Shown: positions 1-8,523, numbered from the stretch's first letter. The stretch is DNA of 29,191 nt from Prevotellaceae bacterium UBA6398 (GCA_002437495.1 DJQA01000010.1:1-29191), one strand, 5' to 3'. Program-made: numbers and translations. Notes: generated by a model not told the origin, from the sequence alone.

Positions 1-51
1 TACGGCTATTTGTTTGAATAGTCATTTTATAGAAAACAAAACCAAAAAGAT

Positions 52-1374
52 ATGCGTGATTTCAAAGACATTAAAGTCGCAGTGGCAGGAACAGGCTACG
101 TGGGACTGAGTATAGCAACATTGCTATCACAACATCATCATGTAACAGCAGTAGATGTAATTCCTGAAAAGGTGGAGAAACTGAACAACAGAATTTCACC
201 CATACAGGATGATTATATAGAAAAGTATTTGGCTGAAAAGCCATTGAACCTTGTAGCCACTCTTGACGGCAAAACGGCTTATGCGGATGCCGATTTCGTG
301 GTTATCGCTGCTCCCACCAATTACGATCCCGTGAAGAATTACTTCGACACCAGTCATGTGGAAGAAGTGATAGACTTGGTTTTGGAGGTGAATCCGGATG
401 CGGTGATGGTTATCAAATCTACCATTCCGGTGGGCTACACCCGTAACCTCTATCTGAAGTATGCCCAAAAGGGAGTCAAGAAGTTCAACCTCCTCTTTTC
501 GCCCGAGTTCCTTCGTGAGAGCAAGGCTCTGTATGACAATCTCTATCCCAGTCGCATCATCGTGGGCTATCCCAAGATAATAGATATGCCCGAGTTTGAG
601 GAAGAGAACAAAGCCATCGAGTCTGTAACCGATGTAAAGATGCTGGAGGAAGCTGCCCGGACATTCGCCGCCCTCTTGCAGGAAGGAGCCATCAAGGAAA
701 ATATCGATACCCTGTTTATGGGAATGAAGGAGGCCGAAGCCGTGAAGCTTTTCGCCAACACCTACCTTGCCCTGCGCGTGAGCTACTTCAACGAACTTGA
801 CACATACGCAGAAATGAAAGGCTTGGACAGCAAGGCCATCATCGAAGGTGTAGGTCTCGACCCTCGCATCGGTACACATTATAATAATCCATCGTTCGGT
901 TATGGAGGTTATTGCCTGCCCAAAGACACCAAGCAGCTTTTGGCCAACTATCAGGATGTGCCTGAAAATTTGATAGAAGCCATTGTGGAGAGTAATCGTA
1001 CCCGCAAGGACTACATTGCCGATGCCGTGCTGAGGAAAGCGGGTTGGTATGACTATTCAAGCAAAAATCAATATGGGTCAGAACCAAGAAGTTGCATAAT
1101 CGGTGTCTATCGTCTGACCATGAAGTCAAACTCCGACAACTTCCGTCAGTCGGCCATTCAGGGCATCATGAAGCGTGTGAAAGCCAAAGGGGCAGAGGTT
1201 ATCATCTACGAGCCTACCCTTGAAGACGGCACCACTTTCTTCGGTAGCCGTGTGGTGAACAATCTTGCCGAGTTCAAGGCACAGAGCAAGGCCATCATTG
1301 CCAATCGCTTTGATGACTGCCTGAAAGATGTGGAAGATAAAGTTTATACACGAGATATTTTTAGGAGAGATTAA
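52..1374 (+). CDS. ugd: UDP-glucose/UDP-sugar 6-dehydrogenase (nucleotide sugar dehydrogenase)
   Basis: Probably oxidises UDP-glucose (or a related UDP-hexose) to the uronic acid in two NAD+-dependent steps in the cytoplasm, supplying acidic sugar for the capsule. The 440-residue product has the N-terminal Rossmann motif GTGYVG (residues 13-18), a central dimerisation domain, and the catalytic segment FGYGGYCLPKD with the thiol at Cys288 and Lys291 next to it. The length fits the short Ugd subgroup. The ATG at 52 lies a few residues before the Rossmann strand and follows an A-rich leader, as is usual in Bacteroidetes. It is the first complete gene of the polysaccharide locus, with 124 bp before the flippase. 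Its base composition is more balanced than that of the AT-rich genes after it. The family is secure; the exact substrate (glucose versus an N-acetylated hexose) is inferred. Confidence 0.93.
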   Translation: MRDFKDIKVAVAGTGYVGLSIATLLSQHHHVTAVDVIPEKVEKLNNRISPIQDDYIEKYLAEKPLNLVATLDGKTAYADADFVVIAAPTNYDPVKNYFDTSHVEEVIDLVLEVNPDAVMVIKSTIPVGYTRNLYLKYAQKGVKKFNLLFSPEFLRESKALYDNLYPSRIIVGYPKIIDMPEFEEENKAIESVTDVKMLEEAARTFAALLQEGAIKENIDTLFMGMKEAEAVKLFANTYLALRVSYFNELDTYAEMKGLDSKAIIEGVGLDPRIGTHYNNPSFGYGGYCLPKDTKQLLANYQDVPENLIEAIVESNRTRKDYIADAVLRKAGWYDYSSKNQYGSEPRSCIIGVYRLTMKSNSDNFRQSAIQGIMKRVKAKGAEVIIYEPTLEDGTTFFGSRVVNNLAEFKAQSKAIIANRFDDCLKDVEDKVYTRDIFRRD

Positions 1375-1498
1375 TGGCAAGATGTACTTTGCGATTTCCG
1401 GATATGAAAATTATTAATGCTAATTAGGTTGTGAATAAGAATAAGGTGTTTGATGTAATTCTTTCAGATAAGATATTCAATAAATGTAATTTCTATTT

Positions 1499-3016
1499 AT
1501 GAATCAACTAAAAGCAGGAGCAGCACTTAATTATGTTTCAATATGCCTCAACATGTTGGTGGGATTGGTATACACTCCCTATATGTTGAGAATGTTAGGG
1601 CAATCAGAATACGGACTATATTCATTGGCGGCTTCTATCATAGCTTATCTTACAGTTCTGGATTTGGGATTTGGTAACGCTATTATCCGTTATACAGCTA
1701 AGTTTCGTGCGGAGGGAAAAGAAAGAGAACAGGAAGAGATGTTTGGAATGTTCTTCATATTGTATATTGGTATTGGTGTGATAGCGATGATAGCTGGGAG
1801 TGTGCTGGCGTTGAATGTAGAGAACTTATTTTCTCGTTCGATGACTGAAGTCGAGGTGGAGCGCACACAGATAATGTTGTGGTTGATGACGTTTAATCTT
1901 GCTTTTACTTTTCCCATGAGTATATGGGGGAGTATTATGACAGCATACGAGCAGTTCGTTTTTCCACGTTTGGTGAGCATTATACGTTCTGTATTGAATC
2001 CTGTGGTAATGGTTTTATTGTTAGTTGTTGGTTACAAGGCTGTAGCGATGGTAGTAGTCACTACTATTTTTAATGTGGTTACATTATTAATCAATTGGTG
2101 GTATTGCAAGCATCAGCTCTCTATAAGAGTGCGTTTTGTTCGTTTTAAGTGGGGATTTTTAAAGGAAGTATCAGTTTATAGTTTTTGGATATTTCTTAAT
2201 GCAATAATGGATCGTATTTATTGGAGTACGGGACAATTTGTATTGGGCATTTATCGTGGATCTGTAGCGATAGCCGTTTATGCAGTAGCTATACAACTTC
2301 AGAATATGTATATGATGTTTTCTACAGCTATATCGGGAGTTTTCCTTCCGAGAGTTACAGCTATGGTTACAAGGGAAAATAATGAGAAAGAAATATCAGA
2401 TTTGTTTATAAGGGTAGGTCGTATACAGTATATAGTAGTATCTTTTATACTCGTTGCTTTCATTGTATTAGGCAAACCTTTTATTCAATTATGGGCAGGA
2501 GGTAGTTATATGGCTTCTTATTATATTTGTTTGATATTCTTTATTCCATTTACAATTGATTTAATTCAGAATATAGGAATTTCTATATTGCAAGCTCGTA
2601 ACCAATTGGAATTCAGATCAATTCTTTTGTTGTTAGTTGCTATTGGTTGTTTACTTTTATCCTTGTTGTTGGTTGGTAGATATGGGTATTATGGCTGTGC
2701 CTTTTCTACAGGATTGGGACTGCTTTTAGGGCAAGGATTAATATTGAATATCTATTACTATTATAAACAGCATATAGATATCATAGCTTTTTGGAGGGAA
2801 ATATTAAAAATGAGTATTGCCCCAATAGGCATGATTTTCATCGGATTATTTTGCGTAGAATGGATTGGAATGGAACAGATTACACTATTTGTGTTTTTAT
2901 TCTTGTCTATGGCATTTACCATATGTTATGGTATTACTTTTTGGTCTTTTAGTATGAATTCTTTCGAACGAGAATTGGTGATGAAATCTCTTCATGTTTT
3001 ATTCCGGCATAGTTGA
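1499..3016 (+). CDS. wzx: Wzx-type polysaccharide flippase (MATE/MVF superfamily)
   Basis: Likely flips undecaprenyl-diphosphate-linked repeat units across the inner membrane. The 505-residue protein is almost wholly hydrophobic, with about 12-14 predicted membrane spans. It opens with the typical N-terminus of RfbX/Wzx proteins (two early helices, then YTPYMLRMLGQSEYGLYSL at about residues 25-43), and the LDLGFGNAIIRY segment at about residues 55-66 is a usual family signature. It precedes a glycosyltransferase by 27 bp and a polymerase-like gene, which supports a Wzx/Wzy-dependent pathway. The gene is strongly AT-rich, a common mark of transferred capsule genes. The ATG at 1499 gives a full N-terminal helix. 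The gene symbol states the role, not a specific orthologue. Confidence 0.9.
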   Translation: MNQLKAGAALNYVSICLNMLVGLVYTPYMLRMLGQSEYGLYSLAASIIAYLTVLDLGFGNAIIRYTAKFRAEGKEREQEEMFGMFFILYIGIGVIAMIAGSVLALNVENLFSRSMTEVEVERTQIMLWLMTFNLAFTFPMSIWGSIMTAYEQFVFPRLVSIIRSVLNPVVMVLLLVVGYKAVAMVVVTTIFNVVTLLINWWYCKHQLSIRVRFVRFKWGFLKEVSVYSFWIFLNAIMDRIYWSTGQFVLGIYRGSVAIAVYAVAIQLQNMYMMFSTAISGVFLPRVTAMVTRENNEKEISDLFIRVGRIQYIVVSFILVAFIVLGKPFIQLWAGGSYMASYYICLIFFIPFTIDLIQNIGISILQARNQLEFRSILLLLVAIGCLLLSLLLVGRYGYYGCAFSTGLGLLLGQGLILNIYYYYKQHIDIIAFWREILKMSIAPIGMIFIGLFCVEWIGMEQITLFVFLFLSMAFTICYGITFWSFSMNSFERELVMKSLHVLFRHS

Positions 3017-3043
3017 AAACAACAATCTATAAAAGAGTTATAT

Positions 3044-3976
3044 ATGCCCAAAATAAGTATTATAGTCCCCGTATATAAAGCAGAAAAATATATCAATCGT
3101 TGTGTGGACAGCATTCTTTCCCAGACATTCACCGACTGGGAACTGCTTTTGATTGACGATGGTTCTCCTGACAATAGTGGTGAAATTTGTGATGGATATG
3201 CACGGAATGACAAACGCATAAGGGTGTTTCACAAGAAAAATGGTGGGGTAAGCTCCGCCAGGCAAAAGGGGCAGGAAGAGGCCATCGGTGAATATACAAT
3301 TCATGTGGATCCGGATGATTGGGTCGAACCCGAAATGTTGCAAGAGTTGTATGCTAAAGCAAAGGAAGATGATGCTGATATGGTAATTTGCGATTACTAT
3401 ACAAACGAAGGTGTTACTCAAGAATATATAAAGCAACAGCCTGTAAATCTTGACAGTAAAGTCGTATTGAATGAACTATTCCAGCAACTACATGGTAGTT
3501 GCTGGAACAAGCTCGTAAGGCGAGCTTGTTACAGCAGAAAAGTAAATTTCCCGAAAGGAATAAATTGTTGTGAAGATTTAATATGGTGTGTACAAGTTTT
3601 AATGTGTAGACCTAAGATAAGTTATATCGGAAAAGCCTTTTATCATTATATGATTACATCTGCAGATAGTCAGTCAAAAACCATCTCTGTTATGAGATCT
3701 ATGGAAGATCTAAAGATGTTACATACATTGGAGTCGTTATTGTCATCAGAACAGATTGTGCAAAAAGCTATGTATAAGGCGACTGTAATTTTTGTAATGA
3801 AACGTGCCATGCGAACTAAGGCGTTTAATTCAGAATATTTTAAGTATAATTTTAAAAGGTATGTCAAGTACATAGTTCTTTCTCGTAAGTATAGTTTTAC
3901 ATTACGTTTTGTTTGTTTTATTTCTGCAATGGGAGGTTACAGACTTTGTATGCCTTTGGTGAAAATGATGAAATGA
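3044..3976 (+). CDS. GT2-family glycosyltransferase
   Basis: Predicted inverting GT-A glycosyltransferase adding a sugar to the lipid-linked repeat unit at the cytoplasmic face. The 310-residue protein begins with the GT2 nucleotide-binding strand (ISIIVPVYKAEKYINRCVDS, residues 4-23), then IDDGSPDNSG, and the metal-binding DXD-like motif HVDPDDW at about residues 87-93. A later motif, CWNKLVRR, followed by an ED pair near residue 179, matches the acceptor-side region of EpsJ/CpsJ-like transferases. It ends 6 bp before the polymerase gene, so the two are probably co-translated. Positions 3479-3530 form two back-to-back perfect inverted repeats inside the coding sequence. Donor and acceptor cannot be read from the sequence. 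Confidence 0.9.
   Translation: MPKISIIVPVYKAEKYINRCVDSILSQTFTDWELLLIDDGSPDNSGEICDGYARNDKRIRVFHKKNGGVSSARQKGQEEAIGEYTIHVDPDDWVEPEMLQELYAKAKEDDADMVICDYYTNEGVTQEYIKQQPVNLDSKVVLNELFQQLHGSCWNKLVRRACYSRKVNFPKGINCCEDLIWCVQVLMCRPKISYIGKAFYHYMITSADSQSKTISVMRSMEDLKMLHTLESLLSSEQIVQKAMYKATVIFVMKRAMRTKAFNSEYFKYNFKRYVKYIVLSRKYSFTLRFVCFISAMGGYRLCMPLVKMMK
3479..3530 (+). other. Two adjacent perfect stem-loops inside the GT2 coding sequence
   Basis: The first hairpin has 13-bp perfect arms (3479-3491 and 3495-3507) with a 3-nt loop. The second has 10-bp perfect arms (3506-3515 and 3521-3530) with a 5-nt loop. The two share bases 3506-3507, so they abut or compete. No T-tract follows, so this is not a canonical terminator. 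The encoded residues (GSCWNKLVRR region) are conserved in the family, so the amino-acid sequence partly constrains the DNA. Any function is unknown. Confidence 0.6.
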
Positions 3977-3982
3977 TATACG

Positions 3983-5080
3983 ATGAATATTTGGGACTAT
4001 AACTTTGACTACAATGGGCAAGCCATATTGTTTAACTTACTATTGTTTTTTGTTGCTGTTTGGAAATACAAGTCATTGTATATAGGGAACGTAAGGGGGA
4101 ATGGAAATTATCTGTTTGTTTATTTGTTACTTGCGCTTTTTGCAACGTATTCCTATGCTGAAGCAGACTTCTATCATTATCAGTTTCATTACGATATGAT
4201 GAAGCATTATAATTCAGAATCTTTGGCTGAGCCTATATACTTTTGGATAGCACAAAAACTACCAGATAATTATTACATATGGAGATTTTCTATATGGGGA
4301 AGTGCAGCATTGCTAATGATTCTGTCTTTGAAAAAGTTAGGCATATATGCTTCTTATGCAGGATTGTTGATGCCTATTTTCTTTTGGCATCAATTCTCTG
4401 TTACAAGAGGTGCTTTGGGATTTTGCGTAATTGTATTTGCATTAACATTTGTGTTCGATGACAAGACAAATATATTCAAGAGAGTACTAGCTATTTCTGT
4501 GCTTTTTATTTCTATTTACTTTCACGAAAGTATGCCTGCTTTTTTGTTTATGATACCGGTTGCAATGTTCATGCCGTTTAATTCTAAAGTATTAAATATG
4601 TCCATAGTTTTGTTCCCTTTTTTTTATGGAGCCACAATTCTTATTACTAATTATATTATGAGTATGAATATGCTTGCTGCGGGAACAGAGAACTTGGCGG
4701 AAAACTATATAAGCAAGCTGCATAGTGAGCAGAACTTTTTTGGTATTGCATTTGATATTTTGAATTTCTCAGGACAATTACTGATGTTGTATCTTGTCAT
4801 AAAATTCATGCTAAAACAAAAAGAGAGCATCAATAAAGCTGTGATATTCCTGGTAAAATATGGCTATATTTTGATGTATATAAGCTTTATGTTTTATGGA
4901 CAAGGTGTTTCTTCTTTTATATCTTCCCGGTTCCTTCATGCATCTACATTTCCGCTCATTGTTGTCTATTCGTATTATATGCAACATCATGATGTAAATA
5001 GAAGGGATAGGATAGCTATAATGCTTATCGGAATGTATGCTTTCTATGAATTAATTTATCCAATGTATAAATGGTGGTAA
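3983..5080 (+). CDS. EpsG-family putative polysaccharide polymerase (Wzy-like)
   Basis: A 365-residue polytopic membrane protein with about 10 hydrophobic spans, probably polymerising flipped repeat units in the periplasm. After the first helices it has the tyrosine-rich loop YSYAEADFYHYQFHYDMM (about residues 53-70), the kind of D/Y-rich loop typical of EpsG proteins, and a WHQFSVTRGALGFC segment near residue 132 resembling the family's conserved arginine region. It follows the GT2 gene by 6 bp and precedes a GT4 gene by 12 bp, so it lies within the same operon. It is strongly AT-rich and contains a T8 run (4618-4625). No other polymerase candidate is present in the window, which strengthens the assignment. 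Confidence 0.82.
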   Translation: MNIWDYNFDYNGQAILFNLLLFFVAVWKYKSLYIGNVRGNGNYLFVYLLLALFATYSYAEADFYHYQFHYDMMKHYNSESLAEPIYFWIAQKLPDNYYIWRFSIWGSAALLMILSLKKLGIYASYAGLLMPIFFWHQFSVTRGALGFCVIVFALTFVFDDKTNIFKRVLAISVLFISIYFHESMPAFLFMIPVAMFMPFNSKVLNMSIVLFPFFYGATILITNYIMSMNMLAAGTENLAENYISKLHSEQNFFGIAFDILNFSGQLLMLYLVIKFMLKQKESINKAVIFLVKYGYILMYISFMFYGQGVSSFISSRFLHASTFPLIVVYSYYMQHHDVNRRDRIAIMLIGMYAFYELIYPMYKWW

Positions 5081-5092
5081 AAAAGTATTGAT

Positions 5093-6190
5093 ATGAAAAT
5101 AGTTCAAGTAATTCCTCATCTTGGTTCAGGTGGTGCAGAACGTTTTGTTGTTGACTTGTCCAATGAGTTGGTAAAAATGGGGCATGATGTCATATTATTA
5201 ACATTTTATGACCTAGAAGGGAAATATGGTTTCTATAAATCGGATATAGAAAAAGGTGTTAAACTTATTTCTATCCATAAAAGCATAGGCTTTTCTTTTA
5301 AATGTTTTTGGCAAGTCTATAATGTCATCAGAAGAGAAAAACCTGATATTGTTCATTCTCATATTAATTCATTGCAATATACTATATTACCACAAATATT
5401 CATAGCAAAAGGTGTTCATACGGTACATAATGAAGCGCATCTAGAGGTGAGTGGAAAATTAGAAGTTGAGCTAAGAAAGTTTGCATTCAAGTATGGATTT
5501 GTACACCCCGTTACGATTTCCCCAGAATCTCATAATAGCTTTGTCAATTTTTATGGGTTTGATGCACCTCTTATAAGTAATGGACGAATGGTGGACGCGA
5601 CAATCGTTGTGTCTGATGATGTGAAACATGAGGTGGATGGTTTCAAGAAGTCAAGTGGAACAAAAGTGGTTGTTCAATTGGCACGCTTTCAATTGGCAAA
5701 GAACATCCCAATGATGGCTCGTGTTGCTTCGCGCTTGTATCGTGAAGGCTATGATTTTACTTTGCTTTTTATTGGTTCTACAGAAAATACAGAGATAGTG
5801 AATGAAGTTAGAAAGCTGAAGCCGCCTTGTGCCCACATATTAGGCGAACGTCATAATCCATTGGAATATCTGAAAGTTGCTGATGCATTTGCACTGTCTT
5901 CATCATTTGAGGGCATGCCAATTTCGCTATTAGAGGCTTTAGCTGTTGGAACAATTCCTATATGTACTCCTGTGGGGGGAATACCTAATGTTGTAGTTGA
6001 TAGCGACAATGGCTTTTTAAGCACTGATGCTACAGAGGCTGCATACTATGAGGCAATGAAACGTTTCTTGGACTCTGACGAGGATAAGCTGAAGCTTATG
6101 AGCCAAAAAGCTAAAGAGTCTTTTGTTCCTTATAGCATGGAGATATGTGCCGAAAAATATGTTCAGTTATATAAATCTATATTGAACTAA
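5093..6190 (+). CDS. GT4-family glycosyltransferase
   Basis: Predicted retaining GT-B glycosyltransferase (365 residues) that transfers a sugar during repeat-unit assembly in the cytoplasm. The N-terminal domain starts with IPHLGSGGAERFVVDLSNEL (residues 7-26), the usual GT4 glycine-rich acceptor loop. The C-terminal donor domain carries the EX7E element FEGMPISLLEAL at about residues 282-293, followed by the GGIPNVV loop. Spacing is 12 bp from the polymerase and 16 bp to the acyltransferase. The GGIP codons sit in a G6 run (5974-5979), a shorter version of the G tracts in the following genes. The substrate is unknown. Confidence 0.92.
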   Translation: MKIVQVIPHLGSGGAERFVVDLSNELVKMGHDVILLTFYDLEGKYGFYKSDIEKGVKLISIHKSIGFSFKCFWQVYNVIRREKPDIVHSHINSLQYTILPQIFIAKGVHTVHNEAHLEVSGKLEVELRKFAFKYGFVHPVTISPESHNSFVNFYGFDAPLISNGRMVDATIVVSDDVKHEVDGFKKSSGTKVVVQLARFQLAKNIPMMARVASRLYREGYDFTLLFIGSTENTEIVNEVRKLKPPCAHILGERHNPLEYLKVADAFALSSSFEGMPISLLEALAVGTIPICTPVGGIPNVVVDSDNGFLSTDATEAAYYEAMKRFLDSDEDKLKLMSQKAKESFVPYSMEICAEKYVQLYKSILN

Positions 6191-6206
6191 TAGAGAATCT
6201 GTAATT

Positions 6207-6731
6207 ATGAGCACTTTTAAAGAATTATACCGGGCAGACCTTTCACGCTATGGTGGCAAACCGGAAGTTTATCTTAGAATCTTTCATTCTCTTTATCGTA
6301 AAGCATCTGTGGTTTCTTTTCTGCCAATGCGGCTTCTGTATAAAGTCTTGTTCCGTATATGGGCAAATAGAAGAGGGCTGGAAATAACAGCAAATAACCA
6401 AATGGGGGGGGTATATATAGGCCATGCATATAATATCACCATCAACAGCAGGGCGAGGATAGGTCGCAACTGCAACATACATAAGGGTGTTGTAATAGGG
6501 CAAGCGAATAGAGGTCCTCGAAAAGGTTGTCCAACAATTGGCGATAGAGTTTGGATTGGCATCAACGCTGCCATTGTGGGAAAAATAACCATTGGCGATG
6601 ATGTGCTGATAGCTCCCAATAGTTTTGTAAATGTGGATGTACCCTCACACTCCGTGGTATTTGGCAATCCGTGCATTATCAAGCATAGGGATTGGGCTAC
6701 GGAGGAGTATGTGAATAATTTTGTGGAATAA
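6207..6731 (+). CDS. Serine acetyltransferase-like hexapeptide acyltransferase with a G8 tract
   Basis: Left-handed beta-helix acyltransferase (174 residues), most like the CysE/SAT subgroup. In a capsule locus it more likely O-acetylates a sugar than makes O-acetylserine. Hexapeptide turns are visible in IGHAYNITINSRARIGRNC and IGDRVWIGINAAIVGKITIG, with the catalytic-type histidine in YIGHAYN (about residues 70-76). The N-terminal helical domain is short compared with true CysE. A G8 homopolymer at 6404-6411 encodes M66-G67-G68-V69. Loss of one G gives a stop after about residue 70, and gain of one G also gives a stop within about 10 codons, so the gene could switch on and off by slippage. 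As sequenced it is in frame (on). Confidence 0.88.
   Translation: MSTFKELYRADLSRYGGKPEVYLRIFHSLYRKASVVSFLPMRLLYKVLFRIWANRRGLEITANNQMGGVYIGHAYNITINSRARIGRNCNIHKGVVIGQANRGPRKGCPTIGDRVWIGINAAIVGKITIGDDVLIAPNSFVNVDVPSHSVVFGNPCIIKHRDWATEEYVNNFVE
6404..6411 (+). repeat. G8 mononucleotide tract in the acyltransferase gene
   Basis: Eight consecutive G on the coding strand, at codons 66-69 of the acyltransferase. With seven G the reading becomes ATG GGG GGG TAT ATA TAG. With nine G it reaches TAA seven codons after the tract. Tracts of this length are classic slipped-strand sites in other bacteria; instability here is inferred. Confidence 0.7.
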
Positions 6732-6741
6732 AAGTATAGAA

Positions 6742-8298
6742 ATGAAAAAACTTTTGGTCTTGGGCTATTTTGGTTACGAGACAAACCAGTTGGACGGGCA
6801 GACGGTAAAGACAAGAGATGTCTGTCGTTTGGCGGAAGAGCAGTTGGGGAAGCAAAAGGTCGAGTATTTCGACACACAGTGCCTAAGGCGCAATAAACTA
6901 TCGGTCTTTCATATGTTCTGGATGGTGATGCGCTGCAAAACATTGTTCTATCTCCCTGCACATAATAACCTGAGGGTTTTCTTCCCTCTCATATTTATAC
7001 TATCAAAGATATTTGGCTATAAGATACACTATTTTGTGGTAGGAGGATGGTTAAGAGAGTTCTTGACTCATCTTCCCGTGCATAGGCTGATGCTTGGTCG
7101 CATAGCAGGCATTCATGCTGAAACAAAAAGGTTGAAGAGTGAATTGGAAGAATATTATCAATTTGACAATGTGGATATTTTCCCTAATTTCAGATTTTTT
7201 GAATTCAATCCTCGAACAACTGAGTCGGATAAGTTAAGAATAGTCTTTATGGCTCGTATCATGAAACAGAAAGGGATTGATTGGGTTTTTTTATTGGCAG
7301 ACTATATTGTTGAAAAAGGTTTGAAAGACAAGTATTCAATAACCTTTTTCGGACCATTGGCCGATGAGGATAGGGAGTATTTTGAACGGAATGTGGAGAA
7401 GTATGCATTCGTGGAATATCGGGGACCTCTGCAGCCGGCAGAAATACACGAAACCCTCAGTCGTTATGATGTGATGCTTTTGCCCACTCATTTCTATACG
7501 GAAGGGCTTCCGGGATCTGTGGTTGATGCATATATTTCCGGTATTCCTGTAATTGTAACAGAGTGGAAGCATTCGCATGAGTTTGTTGATGATGGAAAAA
7601 GCGGTTACATTGTTCCTTTTGAAAATGGGCTGCAGCAGATGATTAAAAAAGTGATATTGCTGGAGACAGACAGGGAGCTGTTAAATAAAATGAAAGCAAA
7701 CGCGCTTGCAAAACGCATGGATTTTGCTCCCCCTTGTTTGAAAAAACAAATTTTCGGGGGGGGTGAAAGTGTAAAAATGTGTTATGTGTCGCGTGTTGAA
7801 AAATCAAAAGGGCTGGATACGCTGGTGGAAGTCTCGAAACTCCTTTCCGAAGGTGGTCTTGACGGATATGTGAAAATAGATTTCTATGGTCAGAAAACCG
7901 ATAGTTACTTTGATCGTCATTTGAGCGGAATCGCGATGTATGAATACAGAGGGGTACTCCAACCCGATGAAGTGATTCCTACTTTGAAGCAATACGATGC
8001 CCTTGTCTTCCCATCGCATTATGATGGTGAGGGATGTCCGGGCATCATGGTTGAGGCACTTTCAGCCTCGCTACCTATCATTGCTTCCGATTGGAAATAC
8101 AATAACGAGTTTGTTTCGAATGGCGACAACGGGTTCCTTTGCGAAACATTCAATCCGGTGGCATACGTTGATGCAATCAAGGTGTTATTGACAAACGGGA
8201 CACTCCGCTCCCGCATGGCTATCAGGGCATATGAGAGAAGCAAGGATTATTCTGTAAGCAAAGCGAGGGTACAGGTTAAGGGGTATATTGGACAATAA
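6742..8298 (+). CDS. GT4 glycosyltransferase with duplicated C-terminal donor domain and a G8 tract at the junction
   Basis: A 518-residue protein, much longer than a normal GT4 (about 350-380). Residues 1 to about 160 form the N-terminal GT-B domain (starting KKLLVLGYFGYETNQ). Residues about 160-338 form one donor domain with YRGPLQPAEI and EGLPGSVVDAY. Residues about 345-515 form a second copy with YRGVLQPDEV and EGCPGIMVEAL. The copies are clearly homologous but diverged. The first has E-x7-D and the second the canonical E-x7-E. A G8 run (7756-7763) lies exactly between them (codons 339-341), and one G more or less creates a stop at once, leaving a normal-sized enzyme. An in-frame TTG at 6721 would extend the gene into the upstream gene; the ATG at 6742 was chosen because it opens the first beta strand. 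The sugar is unknown. Confidence 0.85.
   Translation: MKKLLVLGYFGYETNQLDGQTVKTRDVCRLAEEQLGKQKVEYFDTQCLRRNKLSVFHMFWMVMRCKTLFYLPAHNNLRVFFPLIFILSKIFGYKIHYFVVGGWLREFLTHLPVHRLMLGRIAGIHAETKRLKSELEEYYQFDNVDIFPNFRFFEFNPRTTESDKLRIVFMARIMKQKGIDWVFLLADYIVEKGLKDKYSITFFGPLADEDREYFERNVEKYAFVEYRGPLQPAEIHETLSRYDVMLLPTHFYTEGLPGSVVDAYISGIPVIVTEWKHSHEFVDDGKSGYIVPFENGLQQMIKKVILLETDRELLNKMKANALAKRMDFAPPCLKKQIFGGGESVKMCYVSRVEKSKGLDTLVEVSKLLSEGGLDGYVKIDFYGQKTDSYFDRHLSGIAMYEYRGVLQPDEVIPTLKQYDALVFPSHYDGEGCPGIMVEALSASLPIIASDWKYNNEFVSNGDNGFLCETFNPVAYVDAIKVLLTNGTLRSRMAIRAYERSKDYSVSKARVQVKGYIGQ
7756..7763 (+). repeat. G8 mononucleotide tract at the GT4 domain junction
   Basis: Read as TTC GGG GGG GGT GAA AGT. With nine G it becomes GGG GGG GGG TGA. 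With seven G it becomes GGG GGG GTG AAA GTG TAA. Either shift ends translation right after the first donor domain. An ATG at 7777 opens the second domain and could in principle restart it. Confidence 0.7.
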
Positions 8299-8523
8299 AT
8301 GAAAACAAAAACTTTTGTATAGTTATTAATGCTCTAAGATGTTCATCGAATGGCCTCTTTTCACAGCGTTGCCTGATAATATGTAATCAAAAGGAAATTC
8401 GTTGAATGTTAATGACATGAGTGGTGGCTTATTTCCAATAAAAACTTAAAATGCAGATTTACAATAAAATAACCGCAAAACGGCATTCGCTCTAACGGGT
8501 TGTTTTTCATGTGCTTACAAGTT
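8299..8523. other. Intergenic stretch without a recognised gene
   Basis: AT-rich DNA between the tandem GT4 gene and the first composite repeat. I see no open frame with family resemblance, no clean terminator with a T-run and no TAnnTTTG promoter element. The FemAB-like gene downstream may depend on read-through or on an unrecognised promoter. Confidence 0.4.

Noticed and set aside
1..21. Possible end of an upstream coding sequence (YGYLFE then TAG)
   Set aside because: Only six residues are visible, other frames are equally open over this length, and no family can be recognised.
196..879. Long minus-strand open frame opposite ugd
   Set aside because: Shadow of a well-conserved gene on the + strand; no recognisable domain.
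1374..1427. 17-codon frame starting on the ugd stop (TAATG)
   Set aside because: Too short, no resemblance to anything, and it ends well before the next gene, unlike the frame at 15483.
1375..1498. Invertible promoter of the Bacteroides capsule type
   Set aside because: No inverted repeats flanking a promoter were found here or before ugd, and no upxY/upxZ or invertase gene is in the window.
4618..4625. T8 run in the polymerase gene as a further phase-variable tract
   Set aside because: The gene is very AT-rich, so T8 is expected by chance, and it encodes ordinary membrane-helix phenylalanines.
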